A stretch of 64,000 nt of DNA from positions 30,083,970-30,147,969 of the forward strand of contig NC_054536.1 of NCBI RefSeq assembly GCF_017654505.1. Direction: 5' to 3'. The number at the start of each line of letters is the position of its first letter. Position 1 is the stretch's first letter. The position numbers were made by a program, and so were the translations under genes. Positions 1 to 11,454 of this stretch are shown here, one piece after another. This DNA is from Polyodon spathula (Eukaryota; Chordata; Actinopteri; Acipenseriformes; Polyodontidae). The notes under the pieces are model-generated. The model was not told where the DNA came from and did no database searches. It saw only the letters and a program-made list of their open reading frames with translations.

Positions 1-110
1 AAGCTGCTTGATGAGATTTTGGGATCAATAAGCTACTAACAACCAAACGAGCAAGATGGGCCGAATGGCCTCCTCTCGTTTGTAAACTTTCTTATGTTCT
101 TATGTTCTTA
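1..110 (+). mobile_element. 3' end of CR1-like LINE, cut by window edge
   Basis: This is the last ~110 bases of the same LINE family as the long copy at 7683-10652. It covers the codons for the C-terminal LLDEILGSISY, the stop codon, the short 3' UTR, and two to three copies of a TTCTTATG-type octamer as tail. The match to 10548-10652 is nearly base for base. The 5' part lies outside the window. Confidence 0.9.
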
Positions 111-844
111 AGTTCTGTGAGAATTCAGGCCAATTCCAGCACACTCAAGTTGGCTGTCCATGGGGGTTTATTTTTTTTAGGAAGGGCAACATTCTGTACG
201 TATTGCTGCCATACATTAGGAAAATGTTTATATGGTGCCCGACCACTCTAATTGGGTGCCTGGGCATCAATAAAGCGGTCAGTTTCCCGTCAGGAAATGA
301 AATTAGTCTTTCCATTGAATACGCACTAGGAACAAAAGAATCAGTGTCCGATTCCCTACATACCAGTTTAGATGGTACGCTCCAAATCACAACTGGCGCT
401 TATTTCAAATGTTTGCAGTCAAATCTCCTGCACAATCGTTGATTCAGTCTTTTGCCCTTGTAATGCAATTAAGAAAACATCAAGGACTTAAATTACAAAC
501 TACAGTACTACTTTAAGAAGGCTAACAGTTTTTTTTTGTAAAAATACCGACAAATACAGCAAAAGTGCTTCCTACGACTGTAGCCATAAACACGGGTTTA
601 AAGCTGCTTTGTACATCGGTCACACTGCAGAGACCTGGGGAGTCCTTGCAGTCATTCATTCTGCCCTTGCTTTTAGGATTTAATATATATTACAAAAGCA
701 TAAATAAGTGCTACACATTTAATTAAAATAAAATAAAACACTGGTAAGTAATATTTTCTTCTCATAACTTACAGTACCAAAACCGCTGTTTTTTTTTTGT
801 TTTTTTTTGTTGTTGTCTGAGCCTATATATAGCAAAATAGCTAC
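111..844. other. AT-rich intergenic stretch, no gene seen
   Basis: Short open frames on both strands near 145-442 overlap each other and resemble nothing I recognise. The rest is low-complexity AT-rich DNA with short T runs. I see no repeat boundaries or RNA genes here. Confidence 0.5.
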
Positions 845-1982
845 ACTGCAAAATTATCAGTTTCTCTGGTTTTGCTATTTATAGGTATGTGTTTGGGTAA
901 AATGAACATTTTTGTTTTATTCTATAAACTACTGACAACATTTCTCCCAAATTCCAAATAAAAATATTGTCATTTAGAGCATTTATTTACAGAAAATGAC
1001 AACTGGTCAAAATAACAAAAAAGGTGCAGTGTTGTCAGACCTCGAATAATGCAAAGAAAATAAGTTCATATTCATTTTCAAACAACACAATACTAATGTT
1101 TTAACTTAGGAAGAGTTCAGAAATCAATATTTGGTGGAATAACCCTGATTTTCAATCACAGCTTTCATGCGTCTTGGCATGCTCTCCACCAGTCTTTCAC
1201 ATTGATGTTGGGTGACTTTATGCCACTCCTGGTGCAAAAATTCAAGCAGCTCGGCTTTGTTTGATGGCTTGTGACCATCCATCTTCCTCTTGATCACATT
1301 CCAGAGGTTTTCAATGGGGTTCAGGTCTGGAGATTGGGCTGGCCTTGATTGACCTGGCTGTGTGGCATGGAGCATTGTCCTGCTGGAAAAAACAATCCTC
1401 AGAGTTGGGGAACATTGTCAGAGCAGAAGGAAGCAAGTTTTCTTCCAGGACAACCTTGTACTTGGCTTGAATCATGCCAAAGCTGCCTGATTCCAGCCTT
1501 GCTGAAGCACCCCTAGATCATCACCGATCCTCCACCACACTTCACAGTGGGTGCGAGACACTGTGGCTTGTAGGCCTCTCCAGGTCTCCGTCTAACCATT
1601 AGACGACCAGATGTTGGGCAAAGCTGATAATTGGACTCATCTGGGGGTGCTTCAGCAAGGCTGGAATCGGGCAGATTTGTCTTTGTGAAGGACGCATGAA
1701 TCAAGCCAAGTACAAGGTTGTCCTGGAAGAAAATATGAACTTATTTTCTTTGCATTATTCGAGGTCTGACAACACTGCATCTTTTTTTGTTATTTTGACC
1801 AGTTGTCATTTTCTGCAAATAAATGCTCTAAATGACAATATTTTTATTTGGAATTTGAGAGAAATGTTGTCAGTAGTTTATAGAATAAAACAAAAATGTT
1901 CATTTTACCCAAACACATACCTATAAATAGTAAAACCAGAGAAACTGATAATTTTGCAGTGGTCTCTTAATTTTTTCCAGAG

Positions 1983-1985
<3 letters not shown>
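845..1985 (-). mobile_element. Rearranged Tc1-like DNA transposon with ~227-bp inverted arms
   Basis: Segments 845-1071 and 1734-1960 are near-perfect reverse complements of each other and form long terminal inverted repeats. Between them, on the minus strand, lie pieces of a Tc1-type transposase. Block 1124-1375 contains SPDLNPIENLW, which carries the catalytic Glu, and ends in the family-typical STKY. Block 1513-1704 contains the KCGGGSVM motif. The N-terminal DNA-binding half and both catalytic Asp regions are missing. The right arm runs out at a (TA)n tract, which fits the TA target preference. Bases 1637-1733 are an inverted copy of about 1436-1512, so the copy was internally deleted and folded back. 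It cannot encode a working enzyme. Confidence 0.85.
1124..1704 (-). pseudogene. Tc1-type transposase fragments (C-terminal part)
   Basis: In family order (minus strand), the first piece is 1513-1704, a middle-domain fragment with a GEAYKPQCLAPTVKCGGGSVM stretch. The second is 1124-1375, with PNPIENLW-type Glu motif, a KRKMDGHKPSN linker and the terminal NQGYSTKY. The HTH domains and the first catalytic Asp are absent, and the pieces are not in one open frame. Tc1 transposases are about 340 residues and only ~140 can be recognised here. This is dead coding sequence of the element at 845-1985. Confidence 0.8.

Positions 1986-2056
<71 letters not shown>
1986..2056. repeat. (TA)n microsatellite
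   Basis: About 35 TA dinucleotides follow directly after the right end of the Tc1-like element. Confidence 0.98.
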
Positions 2057-2060
<4 letters not shown>

Positions 2061-2264
2061 AGAATGCAGTGTACAATTAAATTGTCCAGAACTGTCAGCA
2101 GATAGTTGAAGTTTTGCGCTGGTGAAAAAAAAACAAAAAACAGCATGCTAAAAATAGCCAGAAAATAACCAAACCAACATTAGACAACAAAAAGACAACA
2201 TTAACCCGCTAGATGCTTTCAAAACAAGCCAAATTTGGCTGGAAAACCGCCAATCTGGCAGCAC

Positions 2265-2760
2265 TGGGGGAGTGGCCTCAGTAGTCCTGCATTGGGTCGG
2301 GACGGGTGCGGGTCAGAAAATGTCATTTTCGGGTCAGGCTCGAGTCTGAATTGGAATCATCAAACACGTTTTCTGTCCTTTCGGCGTACAAGTCTGTAAC
2401 CCTTTCCCAAATAACATATTGGAAGGTAAATGCACTGGTATTTCCTGCGCTAAAGCAGGAGGCGATTAGGGAGGAGTCATAAGTCATAAGATCCTTTTAT
2501 CACGTCTGCTTGGTGATATTACAATGTCTGTGGACGAGGTGAAACAAAAAATAGTGCAGGGTGTATATCATTTAGTGGATAATAGTTTGAGGCAATTCAA
2601 CAATGTGGAATTCTTTTAGAATCACAGCGAATGAAGAAATGAACAATGAGTTATTTCTGTGTATGACGAAAGCACAGGTGTAGCTCCCTTTCAACTGGTG
2701 GCACGAAACGAAGACAGGTATTTTATACTAAAGTAAGTAGAGATAGTAAATATATTACAA
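2265..2760 (+). mobile_element. hAT-like relic with BED-finger start
   Basis: A run of GGGTC-type motifs near 2285-2335 is typical of the ends of some vertebrate hAT elements. A decayed coding stretch follows from the ATG at 2524, beginning MSVDEVKQKIVQGVYHL, then an out-of-frame NEEMNNELFLCMTK segment that resembles the start of a BED zinc finger in hAT transposases. Stops and frameshifts break it, no RNase-H-like domain follows, and I could not find the other terminus. The family call rests on motif memory. Confidence 0.45.
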
Positions 2761-3305
2761 TGTTAAACTATATCCAGACCACAAGAGAAAGCTACCACTC
2801 TTGTATAGCCTATTTTATAAAATGGAGTGTTAGAATGCTGCATGCTGATTGGTCCTTCAGAGTTCCACGTCATTACAATATCCAGCACCACGTCACGATT
2901 AGGAACTACGTAGGAACAAAGGCAAATTAGAAAACAATTATGTGTGAACAGCCAGTCAGCTTCCAGATCTAGCTAGCTTCTATTTGCATAGTTGCCCGCT
3001 GGAATGTTGAAGTGCTTAATTGAGGATTACATTTTAAACCAATCTGCACATAAAGACATTCTAATCTACAACTAATCTGATAACATAAAAAGCTACTTAA
3101 ACATACTTTCTGACGCTAGTCTTGAGACAAGCGAAATCATACGTCTGTGACAGGACACGGTAACGATCAATTCGCAGCCACTGGAGGGCAAATCAACAAG
3201 TTTGGAGTCCGACTTGATATGACACAGACTATTCAACAATTAAACATGTCCCGATAAATTACAATAAGAAAGAGTAAGACCTCAATAAATAAATATGTTA
3301 TCCAA

Positions 3306-3311
3306 ATAATA

Positions 3312-3350
<39 letters not shown>
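3306..3350. repeat. (ATA)n microsatellite
   Basis: About 14 AAT/ATA triplets in tandem. Confidence 0.95.
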
Positions 3351-3352
<2 letters not shown>

Positions 3353-3424
3353 TTTTCACTACGTGTGTCGTTTTTCTATTCTAATTATGTTAGGGACTAT
3401 TTTCCTAGTGTCGCTTCAAGGTAA

Positions 3425-3663
3425 AATTATAATAATTCATCTTTATATAGCGCCTTTCATAGTGGACCACCATCACAAAGCGCTTTACAAGATACGAGAC
3501 TAGGGTGTGTGAACTATGCATCAGCTGTACAACAATGTCTCACCCCAAAAGACAGAACACAAGTGACTTGCTCAGGGTCGCACAAGTCAGTGGCTGAGCT
3601 CTAATTTGAACCGGGAACTCCTGGTTACAAGCCCGTTTCTTTAACCACTGGACCACACAGCCT
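3425..3663 (-). mobile_element. tRNA-derived SINE with L2-type 3' tail
   Basis: Read on the minus strand from 3663, the head is tRNA-like. It has a box A-like TGGTCCAGTGGTTAAAG and a box B-like GGTTCAAATT at tRNA spacing. The central part includes CTGAGCAAGTCACTTG, which I associate with the conserved core of V-type SINEs of fishes. The 3' part (about 3440-3490) matches the 3' end of the L2-like LINE near 31140-31180 almost exactly, as expected for a SINE mobilised by that LINE. No coding capacity. Confidence 0.75.
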
Positions 3664-4020
3664 TCTAAAATTCTGTGTTATATATTCCTTGTATTTTAAA
3701 ATAAACAGTAAATAATATTGCTGTGTGAACTGATGGAACATGCCTTTGTTAACTTTAAGGCTGCTCTGAAAAATTTATATTTATATGGAAAATAAATAAA
3801 TGCATATATATGGTTATCAAATGTTACTGGCATTTTGTACAACTATTGCAAACAAATAATATCCACATTTTTATAAAGACCCCTCCCTTTTGAGAAATGT
3901 ATTGAATTAGCACATAACTGAATTTATAACTACCTGCAGTACACAAAGTTACTGAACTTTATTAATTTCCTCAGATCTCTAAACATTTGACCAACTATTG
4001 TATGATTACATTACATTCCA

Positions 4021-4536
4021 GCACGCTTTCACACTGGTATGCTCCACCTGGGTCGGAACCTACCTGGGTCAGGGCCCGGTGTCATGTGGGTCGGCTGTTT
4101 GATTTCCCACTGCTTTTGATAAAGCAGGATTGACCTGGGTGACAGACGCAAGTACACCATACGTGTATCAATGCCCCGGAAGCAGCTTGTGATGGACCCT
4201 TCCATCCAAGCTTCTCTGGATTAAACCATTGGCCCAAATGTTGATTAGAGCAATGTTTCTTCACTCCTGCTGCTGCTGCTAATTATGGCTAAACAGAATA
4301 AACAGAAACGTATAAAGAAGAGAAACTTTCACACAGGCTGTTTGTTATGTCGTCAGCTTCTGGCCATAATGCATTTTGTCTCACTCCTCGGGTCAAAGCG
4401 TGTCAACCCACTTCCTGAGGTGGGTTGCTGGCTCACTGGGACCCGGATCAACCCGGGTATGACCCAGGTACGTGGTTTCACTACGCAGGATTGTGACCCG
4501 GGTAGGAGTGTCAGTGTGAAAGGGGCTGTAGAAGTA
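4021..4536. mobile_element. GC-rich element with terminal inverted repeats, Harbinger-like MITE
   Basis: The left end carries CTTTCACACTGG and the right end CAGTGTGAAAGG. Both are followed inward by CCTGGGTC/GACCCGGG-type motifs that recur inside (4100, 4440-4510). This terminal pattern is common in PIF/Harbinger-derived non-autonomous elements of fishes. Open frames here (for example 4285-4560) start with a basic stretch, KQNKQKRIKKRNF, possibly a remnant of an ancestral Myb-like ORF. I do not regard them as genes. The target duplication could not be settled by eye. Confidence 0.5.
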
Positions 4537-4599
4537 ACTCTAAATGAGTGTAAATGGTGATTGGACTCACTTTGTATAGAATGTACAGTAGCCACTGCT

Positions 4600-6040
4600 C
4601 CATAGCAGCCAAGGTTTTTTATTTTATTTTATATACTGTACATAGAAATGTCCAAAGGTAGTGAAAAATGACAAGACATTCTTCATTTTTTTAACCAACA
4701 ATAGGAAGAAGAGTTTTTATGTTTTTATTTATACTGTAGCCTACCACTGCTGCTTGGATAGTGACCAAGCACAGGTGTACCATGTACACAAAGGACTTTA
4801 TTTTAAAAAAGAGGCTACCGTTTGCTTTTGGACACACATTGGATTATAACTTTTGGATTTCTTATAAGTGCAAAACCACAGGAAATATATTATTATTATA
4901 GTTTAAGTAAGTTTTTTTAATACTTCAAGTGGTAGTAAACATTAATTAGTGTGTACATTTTGTCTATGTTGGTATTTATTGTAATTAAATGTAAAATCTA
5001 GGAAAGTTTAGCTGTTTAAAATGTAGCTTTATTATTTTTTAGGACAGCAAAACAATAAGTGCATATTCAAATTTAAAACATGTTGGTCTAAATTACTTCT
5101 AGAAAATATGTAGTATGAGGTATAGGCCTATGTATTTTTTTTTTTTTTTTTTTTGTAATGTTTCATACAAATCTTTATTTTTCACAGCAGCATTAAAGTT
5201 AACAAAGCCATATTCCAAATCACTGTTCCCATATACATCTTAAGTAAACTCTATATTACATGGAAGTATAGAAACTCATGAATGTTTATGAATATAATGA
5301 AACACCATGGTCACTTCTGCAAAAATTGTTCAGTGAATCAAAATATTTCTAAATACCGCCAGCACCCAGCTCAAACTCTCTTCAAGTTTTAGACCAAACA
5401 CTAATCTTGCTCAGTATGCTTTTGGGTGGTCTAAATACTTAGTGCTTCCAGTCGTTCTTTAAACCCCTTATGGACACAGGATTACAGTAATACCCACTAA
5501 GTATGACTCACACTGTACTGTAATCACTGAATCACTTTGTATGAGCCATCTTAACTTGTTTAAACATTCAAAACTCAGCAGGCAATAAAGGACCTCAGAA
5601 AAACAAACGTGCTGCCTAATCTGCCCTGGGGGTATTAAGTCTGTACTGCCATTAAAGTAAGTAGCTTCAAATTACATGTAAAAACCTTTTTTTTTTATAC
5701 TGTCCCCTTACCTTTTTATGTTGTTTGTAAGCATTTTGAGTGGTTCTTCTTTTATACTTTTTAATATAATCTGTGTTAAGGTGCTTTAACCTGAGTTCAG
5801 GAGCTTCTCCACAGTTGCATGCCATAAACATATATGCTAGATCAGCCAAAGTGTCTTTATAGTAGTAAGCACCAGCGCTGTGCTCCCTTATGTTATATGT
5901 ATCTGCTTATATTTATATATCTGTATAATCAAAATCAGAACACTAGCAGCACTTAGCTTTTTGTTATGAAAAACCAGGATTTTAAAACAAGGAAAGACTA
6001 AGACTAGTCTATTGTCATACAATAGGAGATCATTCTGCGC
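4600..6040. other. AT-rich intergenic stretch, no gene seen
   Basis: It contains an 18-base T run near 5137-5154 and scattered short open frames of 60-62 codons without recognisable motifs. I see no host exons. Confidence 0.5.
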
Positions 6041-6042
6041 AG

Positions 6043-6139
6043 ATTCTGTGCAGAATCTGACCAATTTAGCCAAAGGATATGTTCATGGAGATCATTCTTA
6101 GAAGGTCATTGGCTAAATTGATCAGATTCTGCACAGAAT
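6043..6139. repeat. Imperfect palindrome with 30-bp arms
   Basis: Arms 6043-6072 and 6110-6139 are reverse complements with one mismatch, around a 37-base spacer. The left arm includes a smaller palindrome at 6041-6058 (AGATTCTG TG CAGAATCT). The GTTCATGGAGATCATTCT stretch in the spacer is repeated in inverse just outside the right arm (6130-6152). Function unknown. Confidence 0.85.
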
Positions 6140-6639
6140 GGTCTCCATGAACGCACCACAGTCATTATTTATGTGACGTAGCACACACATACCACGCATA
6201 CGTCTAAAACATTGTACAACTTCAAGGAGTGGGTAAATCGTCTTCTCGTGCTAAAAAAGCTGTACAATTGACCGAAAATTGACATTATGCTTACAAGACT
6301 TCAGCACTGAAAATCCTGTTTGTGACTTAACCTTGTGCAACTTTCTATTATAGTAAAGACCGTACCACCGAGCAATCCTTTATTTGAGAGCTGCTGGAAG
6401 TAGCCCTGGCAAGGTTCTTTGACCAAATAGGAAAACAGAAGCATAAAGTAGGAGGGGTTTAGACACTCTTCATTCAGAATTTTCTTTATGTTACACCATT
6501 GATTCAACATTTCAAATTATTGCCATTGCCATTGATTTAAAATAATAATGTTTTATAGTTTAGTTATTTTATAAGCAACATTGTAAAAAAAAATACTGAA
6601 GCTTCGAATACTAGTCGAATACTATGGCTGTGATGTCTG

Positions 6640-7200
6640 GGAGGGATGCTGGGTGATGTTGCTGTTCCCAGGCTTCCTATTGCTCCCCATCTCTGGGCCA
6701 TAGCAGGTCGACCTCCATCAGGAGGGCCTCCTTAAGGTTCTCCTCAGGGTTCAGCAGCTAGTCCCATATTGCCCTCGACTCCCCCCTCATGGGTGCTGGG
6801 TGCTGGATGCTCTGGCTTCCCCCTCGTGGGCACTGGAGCTTGCACTGGCTTCTTCCCCTTCTTCCTCTTTGGTGCGTGTGGCTGAAGGGGCAGGTGAATG
6901 AGGCCACACATGGTGGAATGCCCGGGGTCGGCACAGGTGAAGAACCACTCTTCCCCTTTTAGGCAGATGTTCTGATCTATCTGAGTCGATGGTAAGGCAT
7001 TCAGACAGATCCACTCCTCCATGGTCTCCACCTAATCCAGTTGGAAGACCTTCATAAAGAGAGGGTCTTCCCATGGGCATAATTCCAAGAGGTGCCCATG
7101 CTCCAGACAGGCGAGCCACCATGGAGCCCCTTCTTCCTTTAACTGCCGCTGATTTGCATTCCACCTCTTCATGTAATCCCCTTCCATTTTACTCCAAAAA
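6640..7200 (-). pseudogene. Zinc-knuckle-like coding relic, probably transposon gag-like
   Basis: On the minus strand, overlapping frames give two related short motifs: CLEHGHLLELC (from 7032-7241) and CADPGHSTMC (from 6744-7031). Both have the C-x2/3-GH-x4-C spacing of zinc knuckles. They are separated by acidic and hydrophobic linkers and followed by a Lys/Pro-rich tail (KRKKGKKP). The frame shifts around 7030. This resembles repetitive zinc-knuckle proteins carried by fish retroelements. I cannot name the family, and no protease or RT follows. Confidence 0.4.
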
Positions 7201-7667
7201 CACACACACACAAAAAAAAAAACTTCACAAAATTCCCCCACAGTACTATTCCTGGCCTGCGTAGATAGAGGCGCTGTATCCCAGTTCTAACAATATATGT
7301 CACCCAGATGGCTTGGGGTGATGTCAGACCAGGAAGGATAAGTGTGTGAAAACTATTAAAAGATGGGTTGAGAGCAGGCGCTCCTCTTCAACACTGCTTC
7401 TCCTTAGCTGGAGATGATATAACTCCTGCTTCCAGCCTGCTGAACACTGCTGTGAAACTTTGGAGATGTTCCTGCTCTGTAAGTCCTGTGAACAATATGT
7501 AATTTCAGTATATGGCCATGTGAGGGATCCCCCTGCAACAAACTCTCCATGGTCCACTAGAAAATAGCTGAAGAAACACCAAAAGGAAGATAATTATATC
7601 TAAACAGTCCTTTGTGGGTGCTTATGGTCACATACTCATCCAACATAATCTGCTGGTATGTGTGGCT

Positions 7668-7702
7668 CGAGTAGACTGGTAACAAGGGAACCAGTCTACT
7701 CG
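7668..7702. repeat. 13-bp perfect inverted repeat at 5' edge of LINE
   Basis: CGAGTAGACTGGT (7668-7680) is followed after 9 bases by its exact reverse complement (7690-7702). The stop codon that opens the LINE reading frame (TAA, 7680-7682) sits at the edge of the loop. It may be a 5' UTR hairpin of the LINE. Confidence 0.85.
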
Positions 7703-10586
7703 GAGAAAAGATCCTCGAGCAGGTTCAGAAGCATTTAAACTAGAAAGGAAGGGGGGAGAAATCAACAAAAAAACGGAAGGGAGACCACATCAAAACAAGA
7801 ACAACAACTCAGGGAAGACAACCATTAAATGTATTTATCTAAATGCTAGAAGTATCAGAAACAAAATTCTAGAACTTGAAGCTACTGCACTAACAGGTAA
7901 CTATGATGTGATAGGTGTTACAGAAACGTGGTTGTCTGAGAGTGATGGGGACGAATATAATATTTGTGGGTATACACTGTATAGGAAGGACAGGCAGGAC
8001 AGAAGAGGAGGAGGGGTAGCGCTATACATAAGAAACAGTCTTGAAGCCCAGATGTTAAATCTGGACAAAGAAAATAAAACCGAATCAATATGGGTCAGAA
8101 TAACGGACAAAAATTCAAAGGGCATAATAATAGGAGCATGCTATAGACCGCCAGATTCAGACGGTGAGCACAATAATCTGTTATACAATGACATTAGAAA
8201 TGCATGTAGCAAAGGAGAAGCCATACTAATGGGGGATTTCAACTTCCCCCAAATAAAATGGGAAAACCTGGTGGGTAGCGCGAAGGATGAAATAGAAATG
8301 GTGGAAATGACAAATGACTGCTTCCTAACACAATTTGTCAAGGCACCGACTAGAGGGGAGGCATGCCTTGATTTAGTCTTTTCAAATAACGAAGATAGAA
8401 TAACTAAAACAGAGGTCAGAGAACCACTGGCAAACTCAGACCACAACATGGTCTCATTTGAAGTGTTTTTTAAATCCCCAAAAGTAATGACTAAAGCTAA
8501 GGTTTACAATTTTAGAAAAGCAAACTATGAAGGTATGAAACAGAGACTAACAGAAGTAGATTGGAGTAAAATAGAGAAAACACCCACAGAAGAAGGATGG
8601 TTGTTCTTCAAAAATGTAGTACTAGAGGCGCAAAACAATTACATCCCTAAAGTAGACAAATCTAAATGTAAAACTAAATTGCCAAAATGGTTTAATAGAT
8701 CAATTTAAAAAAATATTCAGCGAAAAAAGACACTTTACAGAGCATTAAAAAAGGACCAAAAAGAAAGTACGCAGAAAGAGTACACAGAACTGCAAACGCA
8801 AGTCAAAAAGGAAGTTAGAAAGGCCAAGAGAGAAATAGAAATGAACATTGCTAAGGGAGCTAAAACCAATTCCAAAATGTTTTTCCAATATTACAACAGC
8901 AAGAGAACATTCAAAGAGGAGATTAAATGTTTAAGAGATACAAATGGCAAAATCGTAGATGAAGAAAAAAAAATAGCAAATATATTAAATGATTACTTTT
9001 CACAAGTTTTTACAAAGGAAGATACTGACAACATGCCCCACATGTCATCCAGTTCCTATCCAGTTTTAAATAACTTTAGCATAACTGAGGCAGAAGTGTT
9101 AAAGGGACTAGGAGCTCTTAAAATAAACAAATCCCCTGGGCTGGATGAGATCCTCCCAATAGTACTCAAAGAAATGAAAGAAGTAATTTACAAACCGCTA
9201 ACCAAGATCATGCAGCAGTCTCTTGACACAGGGGTGGTACCGACAGACTGGAAAATTGCAAACATAATACCGATCCACAAAAAGGGAAACAAAACTGAAC
9301 CAGGTAACTACAGACCAGTAAGCCTGACTTCTATTATATGCAAACTTATGGAAACTATAATAAGATCCAAAATGGAAAATTACCTATATGGTAACAGGGT
9401 CCTGGGAGACAGTCAACATGGTTTTAGGAAAGGGAGATTGTGTCTAACTAACTTGCTTGATTTTTTTGAGGATGCAACATCGATAATGGATAATTGCAAA
9501 GCATATGACATGGTTTATTTAGATTTCCAGAAAGCTTTTGACAAAGTCCTGCACAAAAGATTAATTCTCAAACTGAACGCAGTTGGGATTCAAGGAAACA
9601 CATGTACATGGATTAGGGAGTGGTTAACATGTAGAAAACAGAAAGTACTGATTAGAGGAAAAACCTCAGAATGGAGTGTGGTAACCAGTGGTGTACCACA
9701 GGGATCAGTATTAGGTCCTCTGCTATTCCTAATCTACATTAATGATTTAGATTCTGGTATAGTAAGCAAACTTGTTAAATTTGCAGACGACACAAAAGTA
9801 GGAGGAGTGGCAAACACTGTTGCAGCAGCAAAGGTCATTCAAAATGATCTAGACAAGATTCAGAACTGGGCAGACACATGGCAAATGACATTTAATAGAG
9901 AAAAGTGTAAGGTACTGCACGCAGGAAATAAAAATGTACATTATAAATATCATATGGGAGATACTGAAATTGGAGAAGGAATCTATGAAAAAGACCTAGG
10001 GGTTTTTGTTGACTCAGAAATGTCTTCATCTAGACAATGTGGGGAAGCTATAAAAAAGGCTAACAAGATGCTCGGATACATTGTGAAAAGTGTTGAATTT
10101 AAATCAAGGGAAGTAATGTTAAAACTGTACAATGCACTAGTAAGACCTCATCTTGAATATTGTGTGCAGTTCTGGTCACCTTGCTATAAAAAAGATATTG
10201 CTGCTCTAGAAAGAGTGCAAAGAAGAGCAACCAGAATTATTCCGGGCTTAAAAGGCATGTCATATGCAGACAGGCTAAAAAAATTGAATCTGTTCAGTCT
10301 TGAACAAAGAAGACTACGTGGCGACCTAATTCAAGCATTCAAAATTCTAAAAGGTATTGACAATGTCGACCCAAGGGATTTTTTCAGCCTGAAAAAAGAA
10401 ACAAGGACCAGGGGTCACAAATGGAGATTAGACAAAGGGGCATTCAGAACAGAAAATAGGAGGCACTTTTTTACACAGAGAATTGTGAGGATCTGGAATC
10501 AACTCCCCAGTAATGTTGTTGAAGCTGACACCCTGGGATCTTTCAAGAAGCTGCTTGATGAGATTTTGGGATCAATAAGCTACTAA
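7683..10586 (+). pseudogene. LINE EN-RT polyprotein with one in-frame stop
   Basis: The 7683-8705 part and the 8709-10583 part are in the same frame, broken only by TAA at 8706-8708; the natural stop is at 10584-10586. Endonuclease residues are visible in order: LNARSIRNK near the start, the Glu in VTETWLS, GDFNFP, and SDHNMVSF with the Asp/His pair. The RT domain follows with KSPGLDEI, PIHKKG, NYRPVSLTS, the Asp in DFQKAFDKV, SGVPQGSVLGP, and the catalytic FADDTKVGG. The C-terminal region has RVQRRATRII and ends LLDEILGSISY. The enzyme would nick target DNA and copy its own RNA in the nucleus. About 967 codons in total. The stop sits in a Lys-rich linker between EN and RT, where a single substitution would create it. 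Confidence 0.9.
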
Positions 10587-10652
10587 CAACCAAACGAGCA
10601 AGATGGGCCGAATGGCCTCCTCTCGTTTGTAAACTTTCTTATGTTCTTATGT
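7683..10652 (+). mobile_element. Near-complete CR1-like non-LTR retrotransposon (LINE)
   Basis: One long frame encodes an APE-type endonuclease followed by reverse transcriptase. A short 3' UTR and a tail of TTCTTATG-type octamers follow, ending about 10652. Octamer 3' tails without poly(A) are a hallmark of CR1-type LINEs, and the RT belongs to the Jockey/CR1/L2 group by motif. The frame opens after a TAA at 7680-7682. No separate ORF1 is evident upstream, so the copy is probably 5' truncated or lacks ORF1. Four shorter relatives lie in the window (1-110, 11522-11775, 21360-21873, 53515-54060), so the family is abundant here. Only one disabling stop is seen in about 2.9 kb, so this is a young copy. 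Confidence 0.9.
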
Positions 10653-11273
10653 CTAGTTTAGTGAATTTCTCTCCCCCTGCTAGGACAGAAAATGAATCAC
10701 AAATCCTGGGGATTGGATACTGTTCCAGTTTGGACACTCTATTCACAGTGAGTTTATAATCCCTGCAGATATGCAGAGCCATCTGGTTTCAAGACAGGCA
10801 CAATAGGCGCTGCCCAGTTTGAAAACTGAATAGGTTCAATAATTTTCTCCTTTAACAGACATTCAAGCTCCGCTTCTCTCGCTCTCAACAGTCCGGCAAA
10901 AGTTCAACCTCTCTCTAGTTTCTTTGAAACTGACCATACAAAATTGTTCTTCTTTGTATTGTACACAAAATCATGTAATACAAATAGGTTAGTAATATGA
11001 CATAGTTAAGTAATAATCTGTTTAATCTATAGTTATATATATTGTGAAAGTGATTAGAGGAAAATGTAGTCCAGGGGGGGTTGAGGGACTACATCACCCA
11101 GAATGCCATGGGAGGGAGCCAGGATAAGGTTCACCTTATCAGTCTCCAGTCTGTGTGAAGAGAGAGGCTGTCGTTTGTGAAGTGACCTGTGTAGTTCCTA
11201 AAAGGTAGTATGTAAATCCTTGTGAAATCTTTCAAAGTTAATATATTTTCATCTTCATATAGGATATATATAT

Positions 11274-11308
<35 letters not shown>

Positions 11309-11366
11309 TATATATTGTCAAGGGCTTTTACATACTAAATTTTGGAACTACACAGGTAGTCCACCA

Positions 11367-11454
<88 letters not shown>

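Noticed and set aside
8141..8449. Minus-strand open frame inside the LINE
   Set aside because: Shadow of the endonuclease frame on the opposite strand.
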